45,759 bases of DNA from an uncultured Colwellia sp. (GTDB lineage Bacteria; Pseudomonadota; Gammaproteobacteria; Enterobacterales; Alteromonadaceae): the NCBI GenBank assembly GCA_913049915.1, contig CAJWZC010000021.1, positions 1-45,759 of the forward strand. Direction: 5' to 3'. Of the stretch, positions 36,342 through 45,199 are shown one piece after another. The notes under the pieces are model-generated. The model made no database searches. It saw nothing but the letters and a program-made list of their open reading frames with translations, and had not been told where the DNA came from. Position 1 is the first letter of the stretch. Every line of letters begins with the position of its first letter. Position numbers and translations under genes: made by a program.

Positions 36342-36857
36342 CTAAGCAATAGCGAGTATTTTAGCCACAATAAAAGCGCTGGCTTCCTCTGATAAACACG
36401 CTTTAGAGATATAGCTCTTACTGGCAATATCTTTGCCTGTAAGACTTTTACCTAAGCTGAAAGAAATTACAAAACCTAAACCAGTTTCAGTAATTAGTGT
36501 CACATCAGGCCACAAAATTCGACTGTTGATATGAAATGATTCAGTTAATATGCCCTGTTGATCAATAGTAAGGTTTACCTTACTGTTGGAAGCTTTACTA
36601 AGCATCTGTCTAATCACCCACCAAGGTTTATGATAATAAACACTAATTGATTCAAGCAACCCTAAAGCAATAACGAACCAAGCAGCATAAGGATTTACTG
36701 GTGTAGCTAACAAAATAATTAAACCAAATACCGTTAAAACATTAGCTTTGAAGTATGTTTTTTTATCATGAGTCAGAGTGCTAGATTGCGTGTAGCATTC
36801 AGTGTAATGGGCTTTATCTAAAATAAAGTTAGTAGAAAATGTGTTAGATTGAGTCAT
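36342..36857 (-). CDS. YcxB-like membrane protein
   Basis: 171 residues. Two close membrane helices (about 40-75) after a polar N terminus (FILDKAHYTECYTQS), then a soluble C-terminal domain with LTIDQQGILTESFHINSRILWPDVTLITET, the layout of the YcxB family of unknown function. The assignment is by layout and memory. Shares direction with the TauE-type gene. Confidence 0.65.
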   Translation of the reverse strand: MTQSNTFSTNFILDKAHYTECYTQSSTLTHDKKTYFKANVLTVFGLIILLATPVNPYAAWFVIALGLLESISVYYHKPWWVIRQMLSKASNSKVNLTIDQQGILTESFHINSRILWPDVTLITETGLGFVISFSLGKSLTGKDIASKSYISKACLSEEASAFIVAKILAIA

Positions 36858-36977
36858 GAAAATTATTAGCGCTTAAGGCATTTAACTAAGAAATTATCGC
36901 TAGTTTATCAGAAGACTTGATGAAACGAGTAATTAATTGTATTCGGGTATTCATCAAACAAAGCCTATAAAATCGAT

Positions 36978-37320
36978 TTATTGGTTATATCGGGTCATAG
37001 TGAGGCACATATTAAGGTGCTCAATAAAACTGCACACTTGCTGAAAGTCTTCTTTATATATTGTTTCACTAGCTATCAATCGCTGTATACATATCAAACC
37101 TATCGCTGTGCGCCCAATTTTTACCAGAATAAAAGCCACTGTACCACCATCAATGAGATCACTAATCTATTCAGTGATTCGATAACCATATAAGATTTCT
37201 TTCATCTAGGATAACTATATTACAAAAAATCATATTTGTTCTTAAACCGCTGGAAAGCTCTGAGTGACAACAAATTTAATGGACTTTGTATTAAGCATGG
37301 AGTAATGCACTCAATGAGTA
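36978..37320 (-). pseudogene. Remnant of a signalling protein C terminus (HDOD/GAF-like), degraded
   Basis: On the minus strand a frame ending in TAA at 36978-36980 reads IDGGTVAFILVKIGRTAIGL, then QRLIASE and DFQQVCSFIEHLNMCLT. This resembles the C-terminal region of HDOD-domain proteins (pattern IGLxYxDR...FxxFxxFxxxLNLALT). Just upstream, in a shifted frame, come MLNTKSIKFVVTQSFPAV and VILDERNLIWLSN, which fit the preceding part. Frameshifts separate the pieces and no start is visible. The family call is tentative; the protein-like character of the fragment is clearer. Confidence 0.35.
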
Positions 37321-37509
37321 ATGATATCTAAATATTTAGTAAAATAACTATTTTTTATCTACCCAATATAGCTAAAAATCCAACCTCGAGAGTACTTTAG
37401 CTATTTAGACGCTATAATATAGTGATATTACTATCAACTGAAATAGTACATTCTGCTTTTAAAAAGAGATATTGCTATATAGATAACTATTAACAAATAA
37501 CATTAATAA

Positions 37510-37538
37510 TTGACAGCGCTGTCATTTTTTAATAATGT
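37510..37538 (+). promoter_or_regulatory. NagR operator/promoter before nagB
   Basis: Perfect palindrome TGACAGCGCTGTCA at 37511-37524. TTGACA (37510-37515) is embedded in it and TAATGT (37533-37538) lies 17 bp further, 88 bp before the ATG. Confidence 0.88.
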
Positions 37539-37625
37539 AACTGATAGTTATACTGCTAAAAATTTATCGCTCTAAATATAAGCGTATAGTGATGCTTTAT
37601 TAATTTCATTTTCTAAGGAAAAGAC

Positions 37626-38432
37626 ATGCAAGTTATTATTTTTGATGATGCACAACAAGTTGCACAAAGTGCAGCAGAATGGGTTGCAGAGTTAATCAAT
37701 AAAAAATCAAACCCTGTTTTAGGTTTAGCGACAGGCAGTACGCCAATTAGCCTTTATCAAGAATTGGTTAATAAGCACAGAGCTGGAGAACTTAGTTTTA
37801 GTGAGACCACCAGTTTTAATTTAGATGAATACTTGGGTATTGATGGAACAAATGAACAGAGTTACCGTCATTTTATGAATGTAAACTTATTTAATCATGT
37901 TGATATTGATAAGTCTAAGACCTTCGTACCAACGTGTAGCAATGGTGAAAATCCAAGAGAGCAAGGCTTAGCTTACGAAGATAAAATTGCTCAAGCTGGC
38001 GGTATCGATTTACAAATTTTAGGTATTGGTGCAAATGGACATATTGGTTTTAATGAACCAACGTCAAGCTTAGCTTCACGTACTCGCATTAAAACACTCA
38101 CTCAGCAGACTATTGATGATAATAGCCGTTTGTTTACTGCTGATGAATTTCAACCAACATTAGCGATGACCATGGGTATTGCTACCATTCTTGATGCAAG
38201 ATATGTATTACTGATGGCAACGGGTAAGAATAAAGCAAAATCGGTAAAAGATATGGTAACGGGTGCATTGTCTGCAGCTTGTCCTGCATCGGCGTTACAG
38301 TTGCATGAAAATGCTATTATCTTACTTGATAAAGATGCAGCAAGTGAATTAGAAGACAAAGACTATTATATTTGGGCAAATAAGCAAAACCTCAAAATAA
38401 ACCAAGAGTTTGGCTTGTACCATAACTACTAA
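37626..38432 (+). CDS. nagB: Glucosamine-6-phosphate deaminase NagB
   Basis: 268 residues, the length of E. coli-type NagB. It turns glucosamine-6-P into fructose-6-P and ammonia. Motifs: LGLATGSTPISLYQEL, the catalytic region SFNLDEYLGI, LGIGANGHIGFNEP with the active-site His, and SRTRIKTLT. AAGGA precedes the ATG. It is the classic NagB and not the sugar-isomerase-type NagB-II used by Shewanella. It stands 9 kb away from the rest of the cluster but has the same operator. Confidence 0.97.
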   Translation: MQVIIFDDAQQVAQSAAEWVAELINKKSNPVLGLATGSTPISLYQELVNKHRAGELSFSETTSFNLDEYLGIDGTNEQSYRHFMNVNLFNHVDIDKSKTFVPTCSNGENPREQGLAYEDKIAQAGGIDLQILGIGANGHIGFNEPTSSLASRTRIKTLTQQTIDDNSRLFTADEFQPTLAMTMGIATILDARYVLLMATGKNKAKSVKDMVTGALSAACPASALQLHENAIILLDKDAASELEDKDYYIWANKQNLKINQEFGLYHNY

Positions 38433-38491
38433 CATCATGACTAATAAAATTAAGTAGACTAGCTTACCTAACTTTATTTATCGGTTAAAAA

Positions 38492-38546
38492 GAAAGAGGC
38501 TCACGTCAATCAATTAATGTAATTGCTTAACGTGAGCCTTTTTTCT
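38492..38546. terminator. Bidirectional terminator after nagB
   Basis: AGGCTCACGT (38497-38506) pairs with ACGTGAGCCT (38530-38539), followed by a T-run. The loop contains a smaller inverted repeat. It sits between the convergent nagB and panP. Confidence 0.85.
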
Positions 38547-38575
38547 TAGCTACTATAAACAACTAATAAGTAATT

Positions 38576-40207
38576 TTATTTTGCCGCGCGGAGCAACTCA
38601 GGTAAAAAGTTTTCACTTTCCTGTGCTAACAAACATTGCTGTTGTAAAATATCTTGTAGAATTTCTTTAGTAGTTAATGGGTTTGCTAACACAACTCTAA
38701 AGACAATAACTTTTTCACCACCATATCGACTCACTTCAATACGAGTCCGCGAGACAAAAGAACGACCATCTTCACGTTGACGCTTTTGAATAAACTTCGT
38801 CAATTTACCAATCAATAAATTCACCGACTTATTCGCTTCAGTATTATTACGCGCTAACAAAACTTGTACTGACTTAGGTGCATAACGATACGTTAATAGG
38901 CATAATTCAGGACGCGTTATTAACTCAAAATCATCATGTTGAGTAATTAACTCAGCAAAGTACTCTGCTTTTTCAATGGCCTGATTAATCAGCATTTCAT
39001 AACCGGGTCGGCTAATAATATGCAAACTAGCATAAACTAACATAGCCATACCTGGACGAGATCCTTCCAGCGTATGGCTACCTAAATCTTTTGAACCTTT
39101 TCGTAATATATATTCCGCGTGATGCTCAATAGCACTCACAGAGGTAGGATCTTTAAAAATCACTAAACCAGCCCCCATAGGAACATACATCTGTTTATGC
39201 GCATCAATGGTCACTGAGTCGGCTTGTTCGATACCTTTAAGCAAAGGACGATATTTATTTGATAATAGTGTTGCCCCACCCCAAGCGGCATCAACATGAA
39301 AATGACATTGATTTTGCTTAGCGATTTTAGCCATTTTATCAAGTGGATCAATATTACCTGTTTCTGTAGTACCAGCAACGCCAACAATAGCGAGTACTTT
39401 GACGTTTTGTGCGGCAAGTTGTTGACACTTGTCCGCCAACTTATGGCAATCTATTTTATTATGTTCATCGGTAGGAATAGCAATAACATTCTCTTGACCA
39501 ATACCAAGAATATCCGCCGATTTTTTTAATGAATAATGACCACGGTCAGACACTAAAATAGCTAAATCTTGATAACCATAGTGCCTCATAGCACAGTGTA
39601 ATCCTTCGCGCGATACACCTCTAAAATTACCCTCAGCTTTAAGTAGCTTATTTCGGGCGACCCATAACGCGGTAATATTAGCGACAGTACCACCTGAACA
39701 AAAGGATCCAAGGGAGTGCTCTGCACTATGCATCCAGTTTTGATAAAAGTGATCATCTTGTTGATAGACCAAATTGTGCATCATGCCTAAAACTTGACGT
39801 TCTAGTGGCGTGAAAGCTTTTGATGTTTCAACTTTAACTAAGTTTTGATTTAAACCAACCATCAACTTAGACAGCGGTAAAATAAAAGAAGGTAACGCTG
39901 AGGTCATATGACCAATAAAGCTAGGACTAGAAGTGTGTACAGATTGCGCGACTAATTTATCAAGTAAATGATGCATATGATCTGAGACAAATTCAGGCTG
40001 CTCTGGGATATGAGGATTAATAAAATCTTGCTCAATATCCGTTAATGCATTTTTACTGGCAACAATATGGTTATTTAGAAAACCAACCAAATTTTGTGAC
40101 ATCTCTTGCTCAAGAAGCCCCAACGTAGAATCTGGTGCCTCAGCAACAGTAAAAATTCGATGTAAAGACTCTTGGGTCGCATCAGCAATGCGCTTAGTTG
40201 CTCTCAT
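38576..40207 (-). CDS. panP: PLP-dependent aspartate 1-decarboxylase PanP
   Basis: 543-residue group II decarboxylase. The PLP-stacking His and Asp are in FHVDAAWGGA (about 303-312) and the Schiff-base lysine is Lys338 in TIDAHKQMYVPMGAG. The long N terminus with TLGLLEQEMSQNLVGFLNNH and the tail with FVSRTRIEV match the Vibrio/Shewanella-type PanP, which makes beta-alanine for pantothenate in species lacking PanD. A glutamate-decarboxylase-like role is the main alternative. Monocistronic. Confidence 0.9.
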   Translation of the reverse strand: MRATKRIADATQESLHRIFTVAEAPDSTLGLLEQEMSQNLVGFLNNHIVASKNALTDIEQDFINPHIPEQPEFVSDHMHHLLDKLVAQSVHTSSPSFIGHMTSALPSFILPLSKLMVGLNQNLVKVETSKAFTPLERQVLGMMHNLVYQQDDHFYQNWMHSAEHSLGSFCSGGTVANITALWVARNKLLKAEGNFRGVSREGLHCAMRHYGYQDLAILVSDRGHYSLKKSADILGIGQENVIAIPTDEHNKIDCHKLADKCQQLAAQNVKVLAIVGVAGTTETGNIDPLDKMAKIAKQNQCHFHVDAAWGGATLLSNKYRPLLKGIEQADSVTIDAHKQMYVPMGAGLVIFKDPTSVSAIEHHAEYILRKGSKDLGSHTLEGSRPGMAMLVYASLHIISRPGYEMLINQAIEKAEYFAELITQHDDFELITRPELCLLTYRYAPKSVQVLLARNNTEANKSVNLLIGKLTKFIQKRQREDGRSFVSRTRIEVSRYGGEKVIVFRVVLANPLTTKEILQDILQQQCLLAQESENFLPELLRAAK

Positions 40208-40374
40208 AGTTATTCACTTTACTTTCACTATATTAACTTACTTGGCCAAATCCTGTTGTGCACAGTCGCAAGTTTTATAATTATTGGCTATTTATAACAA
40301 ATACGAAAAAAGGCACTTTAATAAAAAATACTACAAAAGTCTCCTAATTTCGTCAACAATAGTAACTATATTCA

Positions 40375-41142
40375 TTATCGTTTTAGTGTAAGTTCCCAAC
40401 AAACTTGGCCACTCGCTTGAAATTTAGCTTCAAAAGGCGTTAATGCTTCTGAAGAGTCAACTACTGGTAACACCAATATTTCTCCCTGCAAATCGACCAA
40501 TTTTGACGCTTGTTGAAACTCAGCTAAGTAAATACGCCAATTACTACGTAAGATTAGCTGGTGACCAATACTGGTCATTTGTGGGAAAACAGCACTACCA
40601 TGCCAACGGCGTTGTAAGTGCTTAGACTTAGGCCAAGGGTTTGGATATAAAATATAATGCTTGGCTACCAACCAGTTAGCCTCTTTAACTAAGCGGTAAA
40701 AATCATTTAAATCTGCACGTACTAAATGATAGTTCTCCGCAATAAAACCATCACTTGCATCAAAGCCTTCAACATTACGATTAATTCGATGGTCAGACTT
40801 ATCTACGCCAATCACTAGCGCTTGTGGATTTTTCTTTGCTAAAATCCGGGTACTTTGCCCGACGCCACAACAGGCATCTAATATTATCTCACCTTCAGGA
40901 TTTACCACTAAAAAAGCCTTTACCAAAGCATCCATTTGTACGAAAGCTTCTTCAGTGTGTTTTTGGTAAGGTTTTTGTGAAGCATGAGTCAGGTGTCTAT
41001 TCACCACTTCATCAAGCTTTTCATGGATATCGTCTTGATTACTAATAATCGCTTTAGAATCACCCAGTGCTGTTTCACTATCAAATAAATTTATTTTATC
41101 TACCTTGTTAGCTACCATGTTAACTTTCTTATTTACGGTCAT
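40375..41142 (-). CDS. TrmB-like SAM-dependent methyltransferase
   Basis: 255 residues. The SAM-binding motif I is IILDACCGVGQSTRIL, motif II has VIGVDKSDHRINR, and YILYPNPWPKSKHLQRRWHG equals the PDPWPKKRHxKRR substrate loop of tRNA (guanine-46-N7)-methyltransferase. Motif I departs from canonical TrmB (usually E-G-C/F-G-G), so this could be a TrmB paralogue with another substrate. Starts immediately after the stop of the ABC permease, in the same operon. Confidence 0.82.
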   Translation of the reverse strand: MTVNKKVNMVANKVDKINLFDSETALGDSKAIISNQDDIHEKLDEVVNRHLTHASQKPYQKHTEEAFVQMDALVKAFLVVNPEGEIILDACCGVGQSTRILAKKNPQALVIGVDKSDHRINRNVEGFDASDGFIAENYHLVRADLNDFYRLVKEANWLVAKHYILYPNPWPKSKHLQRRWHGSAVFPQMTSIGHQLILRSNWRIYLAEFQQASKLVDLQGEILVLPVVDSSEALTPFEAKFQASGQVCWELTLKR

Positions 41143-41143
41143 A

Positions 41144-41908
41144 TTAGCTTCTTAGCCCTATCCCTTTAGAAATAAGTACCATCGCAATGGTAAATAACGT
41201 CACAATAAAGAAAATAATGACAGAAAAGGCAGTCACTAGGCTCACATCAGATATACCTAAAAAGCCATATCTAAACGCATTAACCATATAAACAATTGGG
41301 TTTACTTGAGAAACGCCCTGCCAAAATTCTGGCAATAAACTAATCGAATAAAACACACCGCCAAGATAAGTTAACGGCGTTAAAATAAAAGTTGGTATAA
41401 TTGAAATATCATCAAAACTATTAGCAAAAATAGCGTTAATTAAACCACCTAACGCAAAAGTTGCTGAGGTTAGCGTAACCGTAGCGATAATCACCCAAAT
41501 GTTATGCAGCTGAATATCAACAAATAACAAGGAAACTAACGTTACAATCAAGCCAACTAAAATACCACGACACATGCCACCGCCAACATAACCCGCAACA
41601 ATAACCCAGTTAGGTACTGGCGCGACTAACATTTCTTCAACATTTCGCTGCCACTTGGCGCTAAAAAATGACGAAGCTACATTAGAGTATGAATTCGTAA
41701 TAACACTCATCATAATAAGGCCTGGCACAATAAACGACATATAATCAAACCCGCCCATTTCACCAATACGTGAGCCAATTAATGAACCAAAAATAACAAA
41801 ATACAAGCTAATAGTTATAGCAGGTGGTACTAAGGTTTGTACCCAAATACGGGTAAAACGTTGGATTTCTTTCGTTAAAATACTTTTTAACGCAATAGAA
41901 TTATTCAT
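41144..41908 (-). CDS. ABC-2 type transporter permease (YadH-like)
   Basis: 254 residues with six membrane helices. Family segments: SLYFVIFGSLIGSRIG, MSFIVPGLIMMSVITNSY, the WQRNVEEMLVAPVPNW loop and LTPLTYLGGVFYSISLLPEFW. It pairs with the ATPase directly upstream; the start abuts the ATPase stop. The pair resembles E. coli YadGH, a multidrug- or polysaccharide-type exporter whose substrate is unknown. Confidence 0.9.
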   Translation of the reverse strand: MNNSIALKSILTKEIQRFTRIWVQTLVPPAITISLYFVIFGSLIGSRIGEMGGFDYMSFIVPGLIMMSVITNSYSNVASSFFSAKWQRNVEEMLVAPVPNWVIVAGYVGGGMCRGILVGLIVTLVSLLFVDIQLHNIWVIIATVTLTSATFALGGLINAIFANSFDDISIIPTFILTPLTYLGGVFYSISLLPEFWQGVSQVNPIVYMVNAFRYGFLGISDVSLVTAFSVIIFFIVTLFTIAMVLISKGIGLRS

Positions 41909-42889
41909 TTAGTTTACTCCCACAACAGCACTTTGGTGCTTTGCTTTAGTAGTACTCGATTTTTTATTGATCAAACTAACAAATAAAGCTTCTAAGCGGT
42001 TACTTTTATTACGCATACTCAGTACTTCAATATTAGCGGTGTTTAATTGTTCAAAAATTTGATTCAGATTTTGCGACTTATTTAAATCGACTTCCAAGGT
42101 ATGATCATCAATAACCCGATAAGCGATTGATTTTGATTGCTCGGCAAATTGCGTTAATGTACTTAGCGTTAGATTCACTTGCAGGTCTAAAACAAAGGTT
42201 TCAACATCGAGTTGCGCGAGTAATTTTTTCATACTGGTATCTTCAACAATTTCACCACCATCAATAATGGCAATATTGCGACAAAGCATTTCAGCTTCTT
42301 CTAAATAGTGCGTGGTAAGGATAATCGTAATACCCTGCTCGTTTAACGCTTTTAGAAAATCCCACATTGAACGACGTAGTTCAATATCAACACCCGCAGT
42401 AGGCTCGTCTAAAATCAACATTTGGGGTTCATGCATTAAGGCACGCGCAATCATTAAGCGACGTTTCATACCACCAGATAGTGAACGAGCGGGTTCATCA
42501 CGCTTGTCCCATAATTCTAGCTGCTTTAAGTATTTTTCTGCACGCTGTATAGCAACAGACTTACTTAAACCATAGTAGCCTGCTTGATTGACTAAAATAT
42601 TAACCAATGGCTCAAACTGACTAAAGTTAAATTCTTGTGGCACTAAACCAATAAAGCTTTTAGCTTTTTCTAAGTCGGTATCAATGTCATAACCAAAGAC
42701 TTTTACCTTACCACCGGTTTTATTGACCAGCGAAGTAATTACGCCAATAGAAGTAGACTTACCTGCGCCATTAGGGCCAAGCAAAGCAAAAAAGTCGCCC
42801 TGTTCAACAGTTAAATCAATGCCTTTCAACGCTTGAAAACCGCCTTTATAGGTTTTTTCCAGTCCGCTGATCTCTAATGCGTATGTCAT
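41909..42889 (-). CDS. ABC transporter ATP-binding protein (YadG-like)
   Basis: 326 residues from the ATG at 42889; the open frame could begin at a TTG four codons earlier. Walker A GPNGAGKSTS, Q-loop PQEFNFSQFE, signature LSGGMKRR, Walker B LILDEPTAGVD and switch His in TTHYLEEAE. A C-terminal extension (about 215-326) ends in a lysine/serine-rich tail. It energises the adjacent permease. Leads the operon ATPase, permease, TrmB-like methyltransferase. Confidence 0.92.
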   Translation of the reverse strand: MTYALEISGLEKTYKGGFQALKGIDLTVEQGDFFALLGPNGAGKSTSIGVITSLVNKTGGKVKVFGYDIDTDLEKAKSFIGLVPQEFNFSQFEPLVNILVNQAGYYGLSKSVAIQRAEKYLKQLELWDKRDEPARSLSGGMKRRLMIARALMHEPQMLILDEPTAGVDIELRRSMWDFLKALNEQGITIILTTHYLEEAEMLCRNIAIIDGGEIVEDTSMKKLLAQLDVETFVLDLQVNLTLSTLTQFAEQSKSIAYRVIDDHTLEVDLNKSQNLNQIFEQLNTANIEVLSMRNKSNRLEALFVSLINKKSSTTKAKHQSAVVGVN

Positions 42890-43098
42890 GTATGCTACCA
42901 ATCAAAATGAGGGTGGATTATAAATATGGAGCCTAAGAACTCATTTTCAATAGCTCCTATGTGATATTTATACGGTTATTGCCTTCTTTCTAGCGAAGCT
43001 TGTTATTAAACCATTATAAAGCTACTACGAAACTATTATTTTACAGTCAATGTGTTTATTCATCGTCCTTAACCTGAAGATGTGTTGTATACCACCTA

Positions 43099-43482
43099 GT
43101 GTTTGATCAGCTAACGTTATCGAAAATTATACGTAAGAAATATTATGCGACAAAAACAGTTAATCCCTTTAGTTGCATACGAAACACTGAGTATAGACGA
43201 CTACATTTTTCAGATGGCCACAGTAAATTATTAATTTACACTAACAGTAAAAAGTATACTGTTCAAAAAGTCGTGGTGATTATTAGTTATTTGACTTTAC
43301 TAATAACAAACTTAGTAAAGTTGGGAGGGAAAGAGATAACCAATAGCCAACTCATGTTTACCAAGTTTTCTCCTGATGTAAATAAAGTAGCTTATGTACT
43401 GAACAACAATATATATTTACAAAATCTCAGTAACATGAACATATCCGAAATAAGCAACAGTGTAGCAATTAGAAACCAGTGA
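43099..43482 (+). pseudogene. Dipeptidyl-peptidase (S9 family) N-terminal fragment, decayed
   Basis: A 127-codon open frame is a mosaic. Three-frame reading gives the propeller start of an S9 prolyl dipeptidyl peptidase: LSIDDYIF in one frame, then FSDGHSKLLIYTNSKK in the open frame, then SRGDY-stop-LFDFTNNKLSKVG in the next frame with a TAG at 43284-43286 in place of the expected Trp, then LMFTKFSPDVNKVAYV and NNIYLQNLS in the open frame. Families read GKxLLIYTNSKRVWRxNTRGDYW at this place. Frameshifts, a stop and loss of the remaining 600 or so residues show a pseudogene. Confidence 0.8.
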
Positions 43483-43566
43483 CAATAAAAGTATCATAAT
43501 GTTCAACAATAAAAAGAAGTTATACCCATAGAACATACTAATTTTATATAATATAAAATGGCACAA

Positions 43567-43594
43567 AATGACAAGGAATGACAAGGAATGACAA
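43567..43594. repeat. Short tandem repeat, 10-bp unit AATGACAAGG
   Basis: Units start at 43567, 43577 and 43587; the last is partial. About 2.8 copies. Confidence 0.8.
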
Positions 43595-43870
43595 TTTACT
43601 ACCACTCAATTTTCGTTAAACTAATCAGCAAGTATATAGTTAACATCTCATCGACTGAAAAAAGTATATTACCAAGGCAGTAAGCCCTTAATCAATAAAT
43701 TAATTGAATATAATAAGTAGTTTAAATTTATATTTTATCCTAATAGAAGCCATAGTTTAAAATCAGATAGAGACACGAAACTGTATTATAAAGTCATGAA
43801 TACTATGGTTTTTATAGAAAATCATTAGCTAAATAATTTTACGAGTGATGGGTTAATAAGTAATAACAAA

Positions 43871-43906
43871 AAAGGGCGACCAGTATTTAGCTGGTTGCCC
43901 TTGTTT
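43871..43906 (-). terminator. Terminator of the small gene at 43974
   Basis: GGGCGACCAG (43875-43884) and CTGGTTGCCC (43892-43901) form a 10-bp stem with one wobble; a T-run follows on the minus strand. Confidence 0.85.
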
Positions 43907-43973
43907 ATATTTGAATCTACGCTTCGCGAAGTAAAAGGTAGTAACTATAAATCAGCTACTAAGATAGAAATTT

Positions 43974-44204
43974 TTACTCACCTTTATATATAGACATTTC
44001 TTGTGCTATGCCTTGGTGATTTAGCAGACATAACATTTTAATAAAATTCTGGGCTTCTTTTAAACTACCAAAACGGCCAATAACATCCTCAATAGAGTCT
44101 ATCACTTCATAAGAAGTTCTCATGATGTTATTACCACCATTCATTATATTAACTTGAACCAGATTAAAACTAGATTGCTTCATTAGTGTTATTCTGTTTT
44201 TCAT
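43974..44204 (-). CDS. Hypothetical protein, 76 residues
   Basis: I do not recognise this protein. It is short, mixed in charge, with a probable amphipathic helix in IEDVIGRFGSLKEAQNFIKMLCLL. No signal peptide. CGGAG 7 bp before the ATG and a strong terminator right after the stop argue that it is a real, separately transcribed gene. A later ATG (MRTSYEVID) is possible as start. Confidence 0.65.
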   Translation of the reverse strand: MKNRITLMKQSSFNLVQVNIMNGGNNIMRTSYEVIDSIEDVIGRFGSLKEAQNFIKMLCLLNHQGIAQEMSIYKGE

Positions 44205-44308
44205 TAAACACTCCGGTTATAAAACAGCGAATAAATAAGAATTCATCCCCCTTTAAACTTCCCTTGAATGGCTCTACAAAATCGCAGTAACTACTTTAAA
44301 AGGTGCTA

Positions 44309-44593
44309 CTAGCTAAGAATAAAGGAATTTACGCCATCGCTATACCCTAGAGCAAAAGCTTGATGGATACTTTTAAAGTGTCCATCAACGTTTGCATGCG
44401 CATCACATAAACTTTCAATATCTAAACTAATGAATTTTTGTAACAGAGAACCTTGTTGGTAACCAGAGTTGTATGCACATTGACAGCATTTATGTGCTCC
44501 CTTAACATGCCTTTGATGCTTGGCTAAATCTGTAAGCATACTTTCATCTAGTTGTCTTGTGTGAACTTGGTTGCATGGCGTTGAACTATTCAT
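44309..44593 (-). CDS. Hypothetical Cys-rich small protein, 94 residues
   Basis: The ATG at 44593 is preferred because AAAGG lies just upstream and the downstream part looks protein-like (QLDESMLTDLAKHQRHVKGA, HKCCQCAYNSGYQQG, HQAFALGYSDGV). The frame is open to 44737, with an ATG at 44713 preceded by AGGAAGG, so a 134-residue form is possible. The HxxxCxxC-Y-GYxxG pattern and the repeat-like GYxxG/GYxDG may bind metal. No function known. Confidence 0.6.
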   Translation of the reverse strand: MNSSTPCNQVHTRQLDESMLTDLAKHQRHVKGAHKCCQCAYNSGYQQGSLLQKFISLDIESLCDAHANVDGHFKSIHQAFALGYSDGVNSFILS

Positions 44594-44737
44594 ATTTATT
44601 ACCTTTAATCCACGCGTTCCAGTACATATTTCTGGCTTTGAAATTGCATAAGCACCTCGGTTTAAGCCAAAATTCAATTCTTGATTTAAGTCTGGTGATA
44701 ACGCCGCATGCATTATGATTGCCTTCCTCATCCTCAA

Positions 44738-45199
44738 AGCATGAATACTCTCAGGACGTTTTATTATTTTTTAGCGTTTAATCATTATTTCATCATTAAT
44801 GATAAATAAACATTACACGCCATTACAAAAATAATGTCATTGGTAAAATGTAGTGGAACAAACCTATTTTTTCGGTTAATTGTCCAATAAAAATGACATA
44901 GCATTACGAAAAATAAATATCAGTAATTTTAAACAGAAATATTGATAAAAAAATAAATATAGAATAATTGAATGTTAAACAATAACTTATTAAGCATAAA
45001 AACATTGAAAACTAAGAAGAGTAGCAGTATTAAATAAGCTGTAATTGGCTGTCATGGTCAAAAGAGCACCCAACCTATAAATTTACTTCCAGATTTAAAG
45101 GGAACTCATCCCTCCTTAATAACTTACACATTACGTAAAGAAATACATCGATAACTTTAAATAAACCACATACTTCACAAAAATTGAATGGGAAATATC
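44738..45199. other. AT-rich intergenic region
   Basis: About 460 bp between the small Cys-rich gene and the secreted protein. It presumably holds divergent promoters. It has a 12-bp palindrome ATCATTAATGAT near 44792; I see no gene. Confidence 0.45.

Larger units (their letters stand above)
36858..37625. other. Long non-coding stretch upstream of nagB
   Basis: 768 bp without an intact gene. It includes a probable pseudogene remnant (36978-37320, minus) and the nagB operator/promoter (37510-37538). A 70-codon plus-strand frame at 36981-37193 lies opposite the remnant and does not look like protein. Confidence 0.5.
43483..43973. other. Intergenic stretch after the peptidase remnant
   Basis: 491 bp, AT-rich. 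It contains a 10-bp tandem repeat (43567-43594) and a terminator (43871-43906) for the small minus-strand gene. No gene was recognised; I found no continuation of the peptidase remnant. Confidence 0.5.

Noticed and set aside
36981..37193. 70-codon plus-strand frame as a gene
   Set aside because: No ribosome site, unprotein-like composition, and the opposite strand carries a better protein signal (pseudogene remnant).
43099..43482. Intact 127-residue hypothetical protein
   Set aside because: The frame mixes pieces of a peptidase in different frames, so the open frame is accidental.
43567..43594. CRISPR-like or VNTR array
   Set aside because: Fewer than three 10-bp units without spacers; too short for either.
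44785..44812. Fur box in the AT-rich gap (ATCATTAATGAT)
   Set aside because: Only a short palindrome in very AT-rich DNA; the 7-1-7 pattern is not met.
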